A stretch of DNA of 64,000 nt from Roseateles sp. DAIF2 (GCF_015624425.1 NZ_CP049919.1:2294001-2358000), one strand, 5' to 3'; shown: positions 16,908-26,916, numbered from the stretch's first letter. Notes: generated by a model not told the origin, from the sequence alone. Numbers and translations are program-made.

Positions 16908-18185
16908 ATGAATGAGACCTTGACCTTTGACGAACTGCAGGCGCTGGGCGCAGCCCTGCTGAAACCCGCCGCGCTGACCGAGCTGGGCCTGCTGCTGGCC
17001 TGCCTGGGCCTGGCCTGGCTGATCGTCTGGCGCCTGAAGTCGCACCTGTCCGGCCAGCCCGGCCCGCAGTCGGTGCTGTTCGGCCGCCACGTGGTGGACG
17101 GCGTGCTGTTCCCCGTGCTGGCCCTGCTGCTGGCCTTCGGCGCGCGCCGCCTGCTGCCGAGCCTGGGCGTGACGCCGGCGCTGTTCAAGCTGGCGGTGCC
17201 GGTGCTGGTGTCGCTGCTGGCGATCCGGCTGACCGCGCGGGTGCTGCGCGCGGCGCTGCCGGAATCGGGCTGGGTGCGGCTGGTGGAGCGCAGCGTGTCC
17301 TGGCTGGCCTGGGGCGGCTCGATCCTGTGGATCGCCGGCCTGCTGCCGCTGCTGATGCAGGAGCTGGAGGAGGTGCGCTGGAAGATGGGCGCGACCCAGA
17401 TGTCGCTGCGCGCGCTGCTGGAGGGCGGGCTGACCGCGGTGCTGGTGCTGGTGCTGGCCCTGTGGCTGTCGGCGGTGATCGAGGCGCGGCTGCTGCGCAA
17501 TGTCACCAGCGACCTGTCGATGCGCAAGATCGGCGCCAACATCACGCGCGCGCTGCTGCTCTTCGTCGGTCTGCTGTTCGCGCTGTCGGCCGCCGGCATC
17601 GACCTGACCGCGCTGGGCGTGCTGGGCGGCGCCCTGGGCGTGGGCATCGGCTTCGGCCTGCAGAAGCTGGCGGCCAACTATGTGTCGGGCTTCGTGATCC
17701 TGGCCGAGCGCTCGCTGCGCATCGGCGACATGGTCAAGGTCGACAACTTCGAGGGCCGCATCAGCGACATCAAGACCCGCTACACGGTGATCCGCGCGCT
17801 GAACGGCCGCGAGGCGGTGGTGCCCAACGAGATGCTGATCACGCAGCGGGTCGAGAACAGCTCGCTGGCAGATCCGCGCGTGGCGCTCAGCACCGTGGTG
17901 CAGGTCGCCTATGGCACCGATCTGGAGGCGCTGATGCCGCGCCTGACCGAGGTCGTCGGCGCGGTGCCGCGGGTGCTGGCCGAGCCAGGCCCGAGCGTGC
18001 AGCTGTCCAACTTCGCGGCCGACGGCCTGGAGCTGACCCTGAACTTCTGGATCGCCGATCCTGAGAACGGCGCGGGCGGTGTGCGATCTGCGGTCAATCT
18101 CGCGGTGTTGCGCTGCCTCAACGCGTCGGGCATCGACATCCCCTTCCCGCAGCGCGTGCTGCATCGCGCCCGGCCTGTGACATAG
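16908..18185 (+). CDS. MscS-family mechanosensitive ion channel
   Basis: A 425-residue inner-membrane protein with five or six transmembrane segments. The pore-lining helix and MscS beta domain read GALGVGIGFGLQKLAANYVS, then RIGDMVKVDNFEGRISDI and PNEMLITQRVEN. MscS channels open on hypo-osmotic shock. An ATG nine bases earlier (16899) is an alternative start. It is longer at the N-terminus than E. coli MscS (286 residues), with extra membrane helices as in YbdG/YnaI-type channels. Confidence 0.9.
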   Translation: MNETLTFDELQALGAALLKPAALTELGLLLACLGLAWLIVWRLKSHLSGQPGPQSVLFGRHVVDGVLFPVLALLLAFGARRLLPSLGVTPALFKLAVPVLVSLLAIRLTARVLRAALPESGWVRLVERSVSWLAWGGSILWIAGLLPLLMQELEEVRWKMGATQMSLRALLEGGLTAVLVLVLALWLSAVIEARLLRNVTSDLSMRKIGANITRALLLFVGLLFALSAAGIDLTALGVLGGALGVGIGFGLQKLAANYVSGFVILAERSLRIGDMVKVDNFEGRISDIKTRYTVIRALNGREAVVPNEMLITQRVENSSLADPRVALSTVVQVAYGTDLEALMPRLTEVVGAVPRVLAEPGPSVQLSNFAADGLELTLNFWIADPENGAGGVRSAVNLAVLRCLNASGIDIPFPQRVLHRARPVT

Positions 18186-18278
18186 GCCCGCTTTTGCGGG
18201 TGCCGCGCCGCCACGAACGCCGGCCGGCTTCGTAGCATCGACCTCTTATGAGTTGAATAACTCGAATGGGAGGCGAAT

Positions 18279-19802
18279 ATGCGATTCATGCAGCGTTTGA
18301 CCCTGGCGATGGCCGTGCCCGCCGCGCTGACCCTGGTGCTGGGTGTCACGGTGAGCGTCGGCACCCACACGATGGAGCGGCGCCTGGCCGCCTATTTCGA
18401 GCAGCAGGACGCGCTGGCCACCGAGGTCAACGAGATGTATGCCCAGGGCCTGCAGATGGGCCAGGCGCTGCGCAACATCGTGCTGGACCCGGCCAACAAG
18501 CGCGCCTACGAGAACCTGGACGGCGCGGCCAAGGCCTACGAGAAGGCCGAGACCCAGGCGCGCGCCGCGGCCAGCGCGGAGCAGGGCGCCAAGCTGCAGG
18601 CGATGGCCGCGATGCGCGGCCGGCTGGCCGAGGTGCAGCAGCGGGTGCGCGAGCTGTCCCAGCAGGATGCGCCGGCCGCCGCCGCGCTGCTGAACAAGCA
18701 GGAAACGCCGGCCTGGCGCGAGCTGCGCGCCGAGCTGCTGGAGCTGAAGAAGCTCAGCGGCGCCGACAAGGAGGCCGCGCGGGTGCAGGCCGCGGCGGCG
18801 ATGGCATCGGCGCGCTGGGTCGTGCTGGGCCTGGTGGGCCTTAGTGTGGTGGTCGGCCTGCTGGCCCTGGTGGCGCTGCGCCGCCATGTGCAGCGCGAGC
18901 TGGGCGGCGACCCGGCCACCGCACGCCAGGTGCTGGAGCGCGTCGCCGCCGGCGACCTGCTGGCCGCGGTGCCGGTGCAGCAGGGCGACGACAGCAGCAT
19001 GATGGCCGCGCTGCAGCGCACCCGCGACGCGCTGCGCGCGCTGGTGGCCGATGTCAACGAGGCGGCGCAAAGCATCGCGCTGGCCTCCAGCGAGATCGCG
19101 GTCGGCAACCAGGACCTGTCCAGCCGCACCGAGCATCAGGCCAGCAGCCTGCAGGAGACCGCCTCCTCGATGGACCAGCTGACCTCGACCGTGCAGCACA
19201 ACGCCGAATCCGCCCGCCAGGCGACCCAGCTGGCCAGCGCGGCCAGCGGCGTCGCCAGCCAGGGTGGCAGCGCGGTGGGCCAGGTGGTCAGCACCATGCA
19301 GGCGATCAGCGCGCAGAGCAACAAGATCGCCGACATCACCGCGGTGATCGACGGCATCGCCTTCCAGACCAATATCCTGGCGCTGAACGCGGCGGTCGAG
19401 GCGGCGCGCGCCGGCGAGCAGGGGCGCGGCTTCGCGGTCGTGGCCTCCGAGGTGCGCAGCCTGGCGCAGCGCAGCGCGCAGGCCGCGCGCGAGATCAAGG
19501 GCCTGATCGCCGAGAACGTCGAGAAGGTCGAGGACGGCGCGCGCCAGGTGCAGCAGGCCGGCCAGACCATGGGCGAGCTGGTGGGGCAGGTGCAGCGCGT
19601 CTCGCACCTGATCAGCGAGATCTCCACCGCCACCAGCGAGCAGAGCGGCGGCATCCAGCAGGTCAGCCTGGCCGTCGGTCAGCTCGACGAGGTGACGCAG
19701 CAGAACGCCGCGCTGGTCGAGCAGAGCACGGCCGCGGCGCAGAGCCTGAGCCAGCAGGCCGAGCGCCTGAGCGCCCTGGTCAAGGTGTTCCGTCTAGCCT
19801 AA
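18279..19802 (+). CDS. Methyl-accepting chemotaxis protein
   Basis: A 507-residue chemoreceptor; GGGAGG lies five bases before the start. TM1 is at residues 9-27, a mainly helical periplasmic domain (4-helix-bundle type) reaches about residue 175, and TM2 lies at about 178-203. A short HAMP-like segment and the signalling domain follow. The hairpin tip [20 protein letters not shown] and [15 protein letters not shown] are typical. The periplasmic domain is rich in Ala, Gln and Lys and its ligand is unknown. There is no CheR-binding pentapeptide at the C-terminus. A 5-4-5 inverted repeat (GAGTTGAATAACTC, 18250-18263) lies just upstream. Confidence 0.93.
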   Translation: MRFMQRLTLAMAVPAALTLVLGVTVSVGTHTMERRLAAYFEQQDALATEVNEMYAQGLQMGQALRNIVLDPANKRAYENLDGAAKAYEKAETQARAAASAEQGAKLQAMAAMRGRLAEVQQRVRELSQQDAPAAAALLNKQETPAWRELRAELLELKKLSGADKEAARVQAAAAMASARWVVLGLVGLSVVVGLLALVALRRHVQRELGGDPATARQVLERVAAGDLLAAVPVQQGDDSSMMAALQRTRDALRALVADVNEAAQSIALASSEIAVGNQDLSSRTEHQASSLQETASSMDQLTSTVQHNAESARQATQLASAASGVASQGGSAVGQVVSTMQAISAQSNKIADITAVIDGIAFQTNILALNAAVEAARAGEQGRGFAVVASEVRSLAQRSAQAAREIKGLIAENVEKVEDGARQVQQAGQTMGELVGQVQRVSHLISEISTATSEQSGGIQQVSLAVGQLDEVTQQNAALVEQSTAAAQSLSQQAERLSALVKVFRLA

Positions 19803-19809
19803 GCCTGCG

Positions 19810-19974
19810 CTATTCGCGCCTGAAGTCGTGGCGCCACCAGCCGATCAGCATCGCCGCGCCGAGGAACAGCGCGGCGCTGGGCAGCCCCGGCGTGCCCAGC
19901 AGGGCGGCGCTGGCCAGACCGGCGCCGGCATAGAGCATGGGCAGCTTTTCATACCAGAACGGTGAAATCCACAT
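19810..19974 (-). CDS. Small membrane protein, hypothetical
   Basis: A 54-residue protein starting at the ATG at 19974, with GGGAGG four bases upstream. It starts MWISPFWYEKLPMLYAGAG and has two hydrophobic stretches ending in GWWRHDFRRE, so it is probably a two-pass inner-membrane protein with a basic tail. No family is recognised, but the composition and start site look real. It is convergent with the chemoreceptor gene. Confidence 0.6.
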   Translation of the reverse strand: MWISPFWYEKLPMLYAGAGLASAALLGTPGLPSAALFLGAAMLIGWWRHDFRRE

Positions 19975-20110
19975 GAGCCCTCCCGAGGCTTGATCCGGTC
20001 TGATCCTTGCCCGCGGCCGGCCGTGGCGGCGATGGGCGGGGCCATGATGGCCCGGCAAGACCCGGCCCCGCCATACCCCCTGAGGGGGAAGCCGGGGGGA
20101 GATCACCCCG

Positions 20111-22840
20111 TCAACGCGGGGGCCGGGCGCGGTAGTCGCCGGCGGTCGAGATCACCCAGGCCTCGGGCCGCAGATGGCGGCGCAGCGCCGCGTTCAGCTC
20201 GGCCAGACTCAGGCCGCGCAGGCGCTCCTCGTCGCGCGCCTGCGCCAGCCAGTCCTCGCCGCTGTCCAGCTGGGCCAGCAGCGCGCCGAGCAGCGCACCG
20301 TCCTCGCTGCGTGCGCGCTGGCGCGCCTGCAGCGCCTCCAGGCGCACCCGCTCCAGCTCCTCGGCCTCGAAGCCCTGGGCCAGCAGGCGATCGACCTCCT
20401 CGCGGATCGCGGCCAGCACGCGTTCGCGCTGCTCCGGCGCGAAGTCCGCCATCAGCAGCCAGGCCCCGGCCCGGTCCCAGCGGTCGGCCTGCAGCTCGCT
20501 GGCATGGCGGTAGCTGAGGCCGTCGCGATGCCGCAGGCGCTTGGCCAGGCGTGAATCCAGCCCGCCGCCGAGCAGGCGGTTCGCCAGCACCAGGGGCAGG
20601 TAGTCGGTGTCCAGCGTCGAGAGCTGCAGCTCCTGGCGCATCTGCAGCACCGCGTTGGCCTTGTCGTCGGCCTGCGCATCGACGCGCAGCGGCGGCACCG
20701 CGACATAGGGCGTGCTCCAGCGCTCGAAGGCCGGCGCTCCGGGCTTCTTCCAGCCGCCAAACAGGCGCTCGATCTCGGTCTCCAGGCCCTCGGGCAGGGT
20801 GCCGACGACCGCGATCTCGGCCTCATTGGCCGACCAGTAGCGGCGGTGGAACTCGCGCACATCGGCCAGCTCGGTGGCGCGCATCAGGGCGGCGCGCTCG
20901 GCGCGGCTCCACAGATAGTCGGGCTGGCCCAGGTGCAGGCCGCGGGCGCGGTTGTAATGCAGGCGCACCTCTTCCTGGCGCAGCGCGTCGGGGTCGCGCG
21001 CCTCGCCCTCCAGCCCCGTCAGCACCCGCGTCTTCAGGCGCGCGAAGGCGGCCTCGGGGAAGGCCGGCTGCTGCAGCACCTCCTGCAGCAGGGCCAGCAG
21101 CGGCAGCAGGGTGTCGCGCTCGGCCTGCAGCCGGATCGTCGCGCCCTGCGGCGCGGCATTGATCACGAAGCTGCCGCGCAGGCGCACCGCCTCGTCCATC
21201 AGGGCCTGGCGGTCGCGCCGCAGGCTGCCCTCGGTCAGCATGCCGTCGACGAAGGCCGCGCCGCGCAGCTGCTGCACCGCCGGCAGCGCGGCCCAGCGCA
21301 GGCGCATCTGCAGGCTCACCGCCTCGCCGCGGTTGCGCTTGGGCAGCAGGGCCAGGCGGATGCCGCTGGGCAGGGTCAGGCGGCGGGTGCGCGCCTGCAG
21401 CTCGGCGGGGGCGAGGTCGAAGGCCTCGCCCTGGGCCAGGGCCTGGTCCGGGCGCAGCGCGTCGAGCCCGGCGCTGCGGTCCGCGACCGGCGGCACCTCG
21501 ACCCGGTCCGCCTCGGCCACCGGCAGGTAGCGCCCATAGCTGCGGTTGCTGGCGCGCAGATAACGCGTAGCGACGCGCCGCAGGTCCTCGGGCGTGACGC
21601 GTCGCGCCTCCTCCAGGGTCTTGAAGATCAGCCGCCAGTCGCCGGCCGCCACCGCCTCGGACAGCAGCAGCACCGCGCGCTCCGGCTGCTTCAGGATCTG
21701 GCGGTAGCCCAGCTCGAACTGGGTCACGGCGCGCTGCACCTCGGCGGCGGCGAAGCCCTGGTGGCTGCGGCTCTCGAGCTCCTCGAACAGGCGCTGTTCC
21801 AGCTCGCGCAGCTCGACGCCCGGGGCCGGCGCGACGCCGACATGGAACAGCCCCGGATCCCAGCCGCCGCAGCCGCCGGCGAAGACCTGGTTCGCCAGCT
21901 TGCCCTCGACCAGGGCCTTGTGCAGGCTGCCGCTGCCGCTTTGCACCAGCAGCGGGGTCAGCAGGGCGAGCGCCGCGCAGTCCGGATGGGCCAGCGCCGG
22001 CACATGGTAGGCCGCGACCAGCAGCGGCGCGCCGCCGACGCGGCGCAGGCTGACCACGCGCTCGCCGTCCTGCGGCGGCTCCACCGTGTAGACCTCGGGC
22101 CGGGCGCGCATCGGGCGCGGCAGCGCGCCGAACTCGCGCTCGATCAGCGCCAGCGCGCGCGCCGGGTCGACCTGGCCGGCCACCATCAGCACCGCGTTGT
22201 CGGGCCGGTAATGCAGGCGGTAGAACTCGCGCAGGCGCTCGATCGGCACATGCTGCAGATCGCTGAGCGTGCCGATGGTCGGCTGGCCGTAGGGGTGGAA
22301 GCGGTAGGCGATGCCCAGCACGCGCTGGCGCAGCAGCTGGGCCGGGTTGTTCTCGCCGATCTCCAGCTCGTTGCGCACCACCGGCATCTCGCGCTCCAGG
22401 TCGGCCTGCAGGATGCGCGAGCGCAGCATGCGATTGGCCTCCAGCTTCAGCATGAAGGCCAGCGTGGCCTCGTCGGCATTGAAGCTGCTGAAGTAGTTGG
22501 TGCGGTCGGCGGTGGTGCTGCCGTTGTAGGCGATGCCGCGGCGGCTCAGCTCGCCCGGGATGTCGGGGAACTCGGGCGTGCCGCGGAACAGCAGATGTTC
22601 CAGCAGATGGGCCATGCCGGCCTCGCCGGCGCCCTCGTGGCGGCTGCCGACCCTGTAGACCAGGTTGACGGTGATGCTGGGCCGCGAGGCATCGGGGAAG
22701 AGCAGCACCTGCAGGCCGTTGGCGAGGCGGTACTCGCTGATGCCGCCCAGCTCGCGCAGCGGCGGTGGAGCGGTCTGGCCGACCGCCAGTCCCGCCAGCA
22801 GCGCCAGCATCAGCCCCGCGATCCAGCTCCTCGTCGTCAT
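20111..22840 (-). CDS. M16-family zinc metallopeptidase (insulinase/pitrilysin type)
   Basis: A 909-residue protein. The start at 22840 has AAGGAGG seven bases upstream. After a signal peptide (LAVGQT) come two tandem M16 halves. The first half has the inverted zinc motif HLLEH (His78, Glu81, His82) within GEAGMAHLLEHLLFRGTPEF. The second half is inactive-like and completes the clamshell. It should degrade peptides in the periplasm. Its length fits the two-domain pqqL-like group. It stands alone between two non-coding stretches. Confidence 0.92.
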   Translation of the reverse strand: MTTRSWIAGLMLALLAGLAVGQTAPPPLRELGGISEYRLANGLQVLLFPDASRPSITVNLVYRVGSRHEGAGEAGMAHLLEHLLFRGTPEFPDIPGELSRRGIAYNGSTTADRTNYFSSFNADEATLAFMLKLEANRMLRSRILQADLEREMPVVRNELEIGENNPAQLLRQRVLGIAYRFHPYGQPTIGTLSDLQHVPIERLREFYRLHYRPDNAVLMVAGQVDPARALALIEREFGALPRPMRARPEVYTVEPPQDGERVVSLRRVGGAPLLVAAYHVPALAHPDCAALALLTPLLVQSGSGSLHKALVEGKLANQVFAGGCGGWDPGLFHVGVAPAPGVELRELEQRLFEELESRSHQGFAAAEVQRAVTQFELGYRQILKQPERAVLLLSEAVAAGDWRLIFKTLEEARRVTPEDLRRVATRYLRASNRSYGRYLPVAEADRVEVPPVADRSAGLDALRPDQALAQGEAFDLAPAELQARTRRLTLPSGIRLALLPKRNRGEAVSLQMRLRWAALPAVQQLRGAAFVDGMLTEGSLRRDRQALMDEAVRLRGSFVINAAPQGATIRLQAERDTLLPLLALLQEVLQQPAFPEAAFARLKTRVLTGLEGEARDPDALRQEEVRLHYNRARGLHLGQPDYLWSRAERAALMRATELADVREFHRRYWSANEAEIAVVGTLPEGLETEIERLFGGWKKPGAPAFERWSTPYVAVPPLRVDAQADDKANAVLQMRQELQLSTLDTDYLPLVLANRLLGGGLDSRLAKRLRHRDGLSYRHASELQADRWDRAGAWLLMADFAPEQRERVLAAIREEVDRLLAQGFEAEELERVRLEALQARQRARSEDGALLGALLAQLDSGEDWLAQARDEERLRGLSLAELNAALRRHLRPEAWVISTAGDYRARPPR

Positions 22841-23010
22841 GCGCCGACCTCCTTGGCGGCCCAGTGTAGGCGTCATGAAGAAGGCTTTTTGTTCATTGAC
22901 TTGTGGCGTGGTCTCGATGACCCCTGCAAAGAGCCGGGTTGCGCCGGGACGCGGGTGCGCGCAATTGCTCCGTGCTCGGGCCTGAAGCCAGGGCCGGAAG
23001 GCACTGGCAG

Positions 23011-23042
23011 GTAGCAGCAGGTCTGCCCGCCCTCCTGCGCCC
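23011..23042 (+). repeat. Solo copy of a 32-base intergenic repeat
   Basis: This 32-base sequence matches 26065-26096 with two mismatches. It is one arm of the palindromic element described at 26001-26096, without a partner arm nearby. The two copies flank the fumarase-nhaA pair. The gap 22841-23139 otherwise holds only this repeat and the terminator at 23086-23114. Confidence 0.7.
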
Positions 23043-23085
23043 AGACCTTCACCATCACAGCGTCATCAATCAACGCGCAAAGAGC

Positions 23086-23114
23086 AATAAAAAAGGCCAC
23101 CGCATGCGGTGGCC
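23086..23114 (-). terminator. Rho-independent terminator of the fumarase gene
   Basis: On the minus strand a perfect palindromic stem, GGCCACCGCATGCGGTGGCC (23114-23095), is followed by TTTTTTATT. It lies 25 bases after the fumarase stop. Confidence 0.85.
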
Positions 23115-23139
23115 CGGTTGCCTCATCGCGGGGCGGGGA

Positions 23140-24681
23140 TCAGCCGGCCGCGACCGGGATCTTGACCGGCTTGCCGCTGGCGATCTTGGCCTGCCATTCG
23201 GCCGGGCCGGTGATGTGGGCGCTGGTGCCGCCGGCATCGACCGCCACCGTGACCGGCATGTCGACCACGTCGAACTCGTAGATCGCTTCCATGCCCAGGT
23301 CCTCGAAGCCGACCACCTTGGCCGCCTTGATCGCCTTGGACACCAGATAGGCCGAGCCGCCGACGGCCATCAGGTAGGCCGACTTGTGGTTCTTGATCGA
23401 CTCGATCGCGACGGGGCCGCGCTCGGCCTTGCCGATCATCGCGATCAGGCCGGTCTTCTCCAGCATCATGTCGGTGAACTTGTCCATGCGGGTGGCGGTG
23501 GTCGGGCCGGCCGGGCCGACGACCTCGTCGCGCACCGGGTCGACCGGGCCGACGTAGTAGATCACGCGGTTGGTGAAGTCCACCGGCAGGCTCTCGCCCT
23601 TGGCCAGCATGTCCTGGATGCGCTTGTGCGCGGCGTCGCGGCCGGTCAGCATCTTGCCATTCAGCAGCAGGGTGTCGCCCGGCTTCCAGCTGGCGACCTC
23701 GGCCTTCGTCAGCGTGTTGAGGTCGACGCGTTTGCTCTTGTTGTAGTCCGGCGCCCAGTTGACGTCCGGCCATAGGTCCAGGCTGGGCGCTTCCAGGTAG
23801 GTCGGGCCGGAGCCGTCCAGCACGAAATGCGCATGGCGGGTGGCGGCGCAGTTCGGGATCATCGCGATCGGCTTGGAAGCGGCATGCGTCGGGTAGGTCT
23901 TGATCTTGACGTCCAGCACCGTGGTCAGGCCGCCCAGGCCCTGGGCGCCGATGCCCAGCGCGTTGACCTTCTCGTACAGCTCGATGCGCAGCTCTTCGAG
24001 CTTGTTCTGCGGGCCGCGTTCCAGCAGCTCGTACATGTCGATGTCGTCCATCAGGGCTTCCTTGGCCAGCAGCGCGGCCTTCTCGGCCGTGCCGCCGACG
24101 CCGATGCCCAGCATGCCCGGCGGGCACCAGCCCGCGCCCATGGTCGGCACGGTCTTCAGCACCCAGTCGACGATGTTCTCGCTCGGGTTGAGCATGTAGA
24201 CCTTGCTCTTGTTTTCCGAGCCACCGCCCTTGGCCGCGACGATCACGTCCACCGTGTTGCCCGGCACGACTTCCATGAAGATCACCGCGGGCGTGTTGTC
24301 CTTGGTGTTCTTGCGCTCGAAGATCGGGTCGGCGAGAACCGAGGCGCGCAGCTTGTTGTCCGGGTGGTTGTAGGCGCGGCGCACGCCCTCGTTGACGGCG
24401 TCCTGGATCGAGCCCGGGAAATCCGCCCAGCGCACGTCCATGCCGATCTTCAGGAACACGTTGACGATGCCGGTGTCCTGGCAGATCGGGCGGCGGCCCT
24501 CGGCACACATGCGCGAATTGGTCAGGATCTGCGCGATCGCGTCCTTGGCCGCTTCGCTCTGCTCGCGCTCGTAGGCGCGCGCCAGATGCTGGATGTAGTC
24601 GGCCGGGTGGTAGTAGCTGATGTACTGCAGGGCGGCGGCGACGCTCTCGACGAGGTCGGCATAGCGGATGGTCGTGCTCAT
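23140..24681 (-). CDS. fumA: Fumarate hydratase class I (iron-sulfur)
   Basis: A 513-residue class I fumarase that interconverts fumarate and malate in the TCA cycle. The Fe-S cluster cysteines sit in NSRMCAEGRRPICQDTG, GAGWCPPGMLGIG and AMIPNCAATRHAHF. Two domains are present: the N-terminal tartrate dehydratase alpha-like part (about residues 1-285) and the C-terminal beta-like part, with VGPAGPTTATRMDKFTDMML. It is cytoplasmic and, as a class I enzyme, expected to be oxygen-sensitive. It is divergent from nhaA across 77 bases; TTTCCTAGAGT in this gap could hold its -10. Confidence 0.95.
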   Translation of the reverse strand: MSTTIRYADLVESVAAALQYISYYHPADYIQHLARAYEREQSEAAKDAIAQILTNSRMCAEGRRPICQDTGIVNVFLKIGMDVRWADFPGSIQDAVNEGVRRAYNHPDNKLRASVLADPIFERKNTKDNTPAVIFMEVVPGNTVDVIVAAKGGGSENKSKVYMLNPSENIVDWVLKTVPTMGAGWCPPGMLGIGVGGTAEKAALLAKEALMDDIDMYELLERGPQNKLEELRIELYEKVNALGIGAQGLGGLTTVLDVKIKTYPTHAASKPIAMIPNCAATRHAHFVLDGSGPTYLEAPSLDLWPDVNWAPDYNKSKRVDLNTLTKAEVASWKPGDTLLLNGKMLTGRDAAHKRIQDMLAKGESLPVDFTNRVIYYVGPVDPVRDEVVGPAGPTTATRMDKFTDMMLEKTGLIAMIGKAERGPVAIESIKNHKSAYLMAVGGSAYLVSKAIKAAKVVGFEDLGMEAIYEFDVVDMPVTVAVDAGGTSAHITGPAEWQAKIASGKPVKIPVAAG

Positions 24682-24758
24682 GGCGGGGAGGAATCCAGTC
24701 GGTGAGAAACTCTAGGAAACTGGAACGCGATTTTACTGATGACTGAAAAGGAGAGTGG

Positions 24759-25961
24759 ATGACGCCGGGATTGAGGAAGTTCTTTGCCAGCGAGTCCAGC
24801 GGCGGCATCGTGCTGGCGCTGGCGGCCCTGGCCGCCCTGGTGTGCAGCAATACCCCGGCGCTGTCGGTGTTCTATCAGGCCTTCACCCAGCTGCCGGGCG
24901 AACTGCGCATCGGCCCCGCGGGTTCGGAGAGCGCCCTGGTGCTGGCCAAGCCGCTGATCGTCTGGGTCAACGACCTGTGGATGGCGGTGTTCTTCCTGCT
25001 GGTCGGGCTGGAGATCAAGCGCGAGTTCGTCGCCGGCGAACTGGCCGACCGCAAGCAGGCGCTGCTGCCGGCGGTGGCGGCGCTGGGCGGCATGGCGGTG
25101 CCGGCGCTGATCTACAGCGCGATCAACTGGGGTGACGCGGCCGCGCTGCGCGGCTGGGCGATTCCCGCAGCAACGGACATCGCTTTCGCGATCGGCATCG
25201 TGATGCTCTTGGGCTCGCGGGTGCCGGCCTCGCTGAAGATCTTTCTGACCGCGGTAGCCATCATCGACGACCTGGGCGCGATCGTCGTGATCGCGCTGTT
25301 CTACACCCACCAGCTCTCGCCGCTGATGCTGCTGGGCGCCGGCGCCTGCCTGGTGGTGCTGGCGCTCTTGAACCGCGCTGGCGTGTCGCGGGTGGATGTC
25401 TACCTGGCGGTGGGCCTCGTGATGTGGCTGTGCGTGCTGAAGTCGGGCGTGCATGCGACCCTGGCCGGCGTCGCGACCGCGCTGTTCATCCCGATGCGCG
25501 CCGAGGGCAGCAGCGATACGGAGCATGGCCCGCTGGAGACGCTGGAGCATGGCCTGCATCCCTGGGTGGCCTTCATGATCCTGCCGATGTTCGCCTTCGC
25601 GAACGCGGGCGTGTCGCTGGCCGGGCTGAGCTTCGCCGACCTGCTGGACCCGCTGCCGCTGGGCATCGCGCTGGGCCTGCTGCTGGGCAAGGCGATCGGC
25701 GTGTTCGGCAGCAGCTGGCTGATGATCCGGCTCGGCCTGGCGGCGCGGCCGGCCGGCGCCAACTGGATGCAGTTCTTCGGCGTCTGCGTGCTGTGCGGCA
25801 TCGGCTTCACGATGAGCCTGTTCATCGGCGGCCTGGCCTTCGCCGGGCTGGAGGGCGACTTCGAGACCCGCGTCAAGCTGGGCGTGCTGGGCGGCTCGCT
25901 GATCTCTGGCGCGCTGGGCGCGCTGATCCTGGCGCGCGCCGAGGGAGGGCGCCGAGGCTGA
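24759..25961 (+). CDS. nhaA: Na+/H+ antiporter NhaA
   Basis: A 400-residue inner-membrane antiporter with 12 predicted helices; AAGGAGAG lies four bases before the start. The paired aspartates of the ion-binding site are in FLTAVAIIDDLGAIVVIALF, and the TDIAFAIG segment of helix IV is present. It exchanges Na+ for H+ for pH and salt homeostasis. It ends before a long inverted-repeat element that may end its transcript. Confidence 0.96.
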   Translation: MTPGLRKFFASESSGGIVLALAALAALVCSNTPALSVFYQAFTQLPGELRIGPAGSESALVLAKPLIVWVNDLWMAVFFLLVGLEIKREFVAGELADRKQALLPAVAALGGMAVPALIYSAINWGDAAALRGWAIPAATDIAFAIGIVMLLGSRVPASLKIFLTAVAIIDDLGAIVVIALFYTHQLSPLMLLGAGACLVVLALLNRAGVSRVDVYLAVGLVMWLCVLKSGVHATLAGVATALFIPMRAEGSSDTEHGPLETLEHGLHPWVAFMILPMFAFANAGVSLAGLSFADLLDPLPLGIALGLLLGKAIGVFGSSWLMIRLGLAARPAGANWMQFFGVCVLCGIGFTMSLFIGGLAFAGLEGDFETRVKLGVLGGSLISGALGALILARAEGGRRG

Positions 25962-26000
25962 ACGCGGCGGGCCTGCCGAAGACACCCGATGCAGCGTTTG

Positions 26001-26096
26001 GCAGGAGGGTGGGCAGGCCTGATGCGGAGGTAAAGGAGGAGGCCGCGAAGCGGCCGGGGGACACGTAGCAGCAGGTCTGCCCATCCTCCTGCGCCC
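26001..26096 (+). repeat. Palindromic intergenic element with nested hairpin (REP-like)
   Basis: The arms at 26001-26025 and 26068-26092 are inverted repeats of 25 bases with three mismatches. Between them lies a perfect small hairpin, GGCCGC-GAA-GCGGCC (26041-26055). The right arm with its flanks (26065-26096) is repeated at 23011-23042. The fold and the second copy suggest a dispersed REP/BIME-like element that could also act as a transcription terminator or RNA stabiliser. Confidence 0.65.
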
Positions 26097-26121
26097 GCCC
26101 ATCGTCCCTGACCCACCAAGA

Positions 26122-26158
26122 GAAACGGCCAGGAAGCTGCGGGCATCCTGGCCGTTTC
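26122..26158. terminator. Hairpin between convergent nhaA and YqhA-type gene
   Basis: A perfect 13-base-pair stem, GAAACGGCCAGGA paired with TCCTGGCCGTTTC, encloses an 11-base loop. It lies between the two convergent stops and has only short T runs on either side. It is probably a bidirectional terminator. Confidence 0.7.
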
Positions 26159-26172
26159 CATGAGCGGGGACC

Positions 26173-26802
26173 TCAGTGCTTGTCGCCGCCGCTATGGCTC
26201 ATCAGCCGGTCGGCCGCGGCGATCGCCAGGGCCGAGAACAGGAAGGCCACATGGATCAGGGTCTGCCACAGCAGCACCTTCTCGGTGTAGTTGTCGGCAT
26301 TGATGAAGGTCTTCAGCAGGTGGATCGACGAGATGCCGATGATCGCGGTGGCCAGCTTGACCTTCAGCACCGAGGCGTTCACATGGCTAAGCCATTCGGG
26401 CTGGTCGGGGTGGCCTTCCAGATGCATGCGCGAGACGAAGGTCTCGTAGCCGCCGACGATCACCATGATCAGCAGGTTGGAGATCATCACCACATCGATC
26501 AGGCCCAGCACCACCAGCATCAGGATGGTCTCGTTGATCTTGGTCAGCGGCTCGTAGCCGATCACCAGGCCTGCGGCGTCCTTGATCGGGGTGGCCTTGT
26601 AGCCGATGCTCTTGACCAGCATCGCCAGCGCGTCCTGGTTGCCGAAGGCGGCCTCGACCAGATGCACCAGCTCGGTCCAGAACTGGAACACGTAGACGGC
26701 CTGCGCCAGGATCAGCCCCAGGTACAGCGGCAGCTGCAGCCAGCGGCTCATGAAGATGATGTTGGGCAGGGGACGCAGGGAGGGGGGAGGCTTCTGGCTC
26801 AT
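26173..26802 (-). CDS. YqhA/UPF0114 (TIGR00645) family membrane protein
   Basis: A 209-residue inner-membrane protein with four hydrophobic segments. The ATG at 26802 gives the usual N-terminus; upstream in-frame codons are not protein-like. Family features include FMSRWLQLPLYLGLILAQAV, the central GLIDVVMISNLLIMVIVGGY and ISSIHLLKTFI. The function of this family is unknown. CCTAGA sequences upstream (26805-26850) may contain its -10. Confidence 0.88.
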   Translation of the reverse strand: MSQKPPPSLRPLPNIIFMSRWLQLPLYLGLILAQAVYVFQFWTELVHLVEAAFGNQDALAMLVKSIGYKATPIKDAAGLVIGYEPLTKINETILMLVVLGLIDVVMISNLLIMVIVGGYETFVSRMHLEGHPDQPEWLSHVNASVLKVKLATAIIGISSIHLLKTFINADNYTEKVLLWQTLIHVAFLFSALAIAAADRLMSHSGGDKH

Positions 26803-26916
26803 CTGATCGCGGAGTTCTAGGGAGGCGTGGCCTGGGATTCTAGGGGGCTCACATGACGCTTCCCGCACGCCGGGCACATGGGGTTACGAGGTTAGAGTAA
26901 GCGCTTCGTCAGAGAG

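Noticed and set aside
18250..18263. Inverted repeat GAGTTGAATAACTC before the chemoreceptor gene as a regulatory operator
   Set aside because: Five-base arms are too short to support more than a note; it may only be a weak mRNA hairpin.
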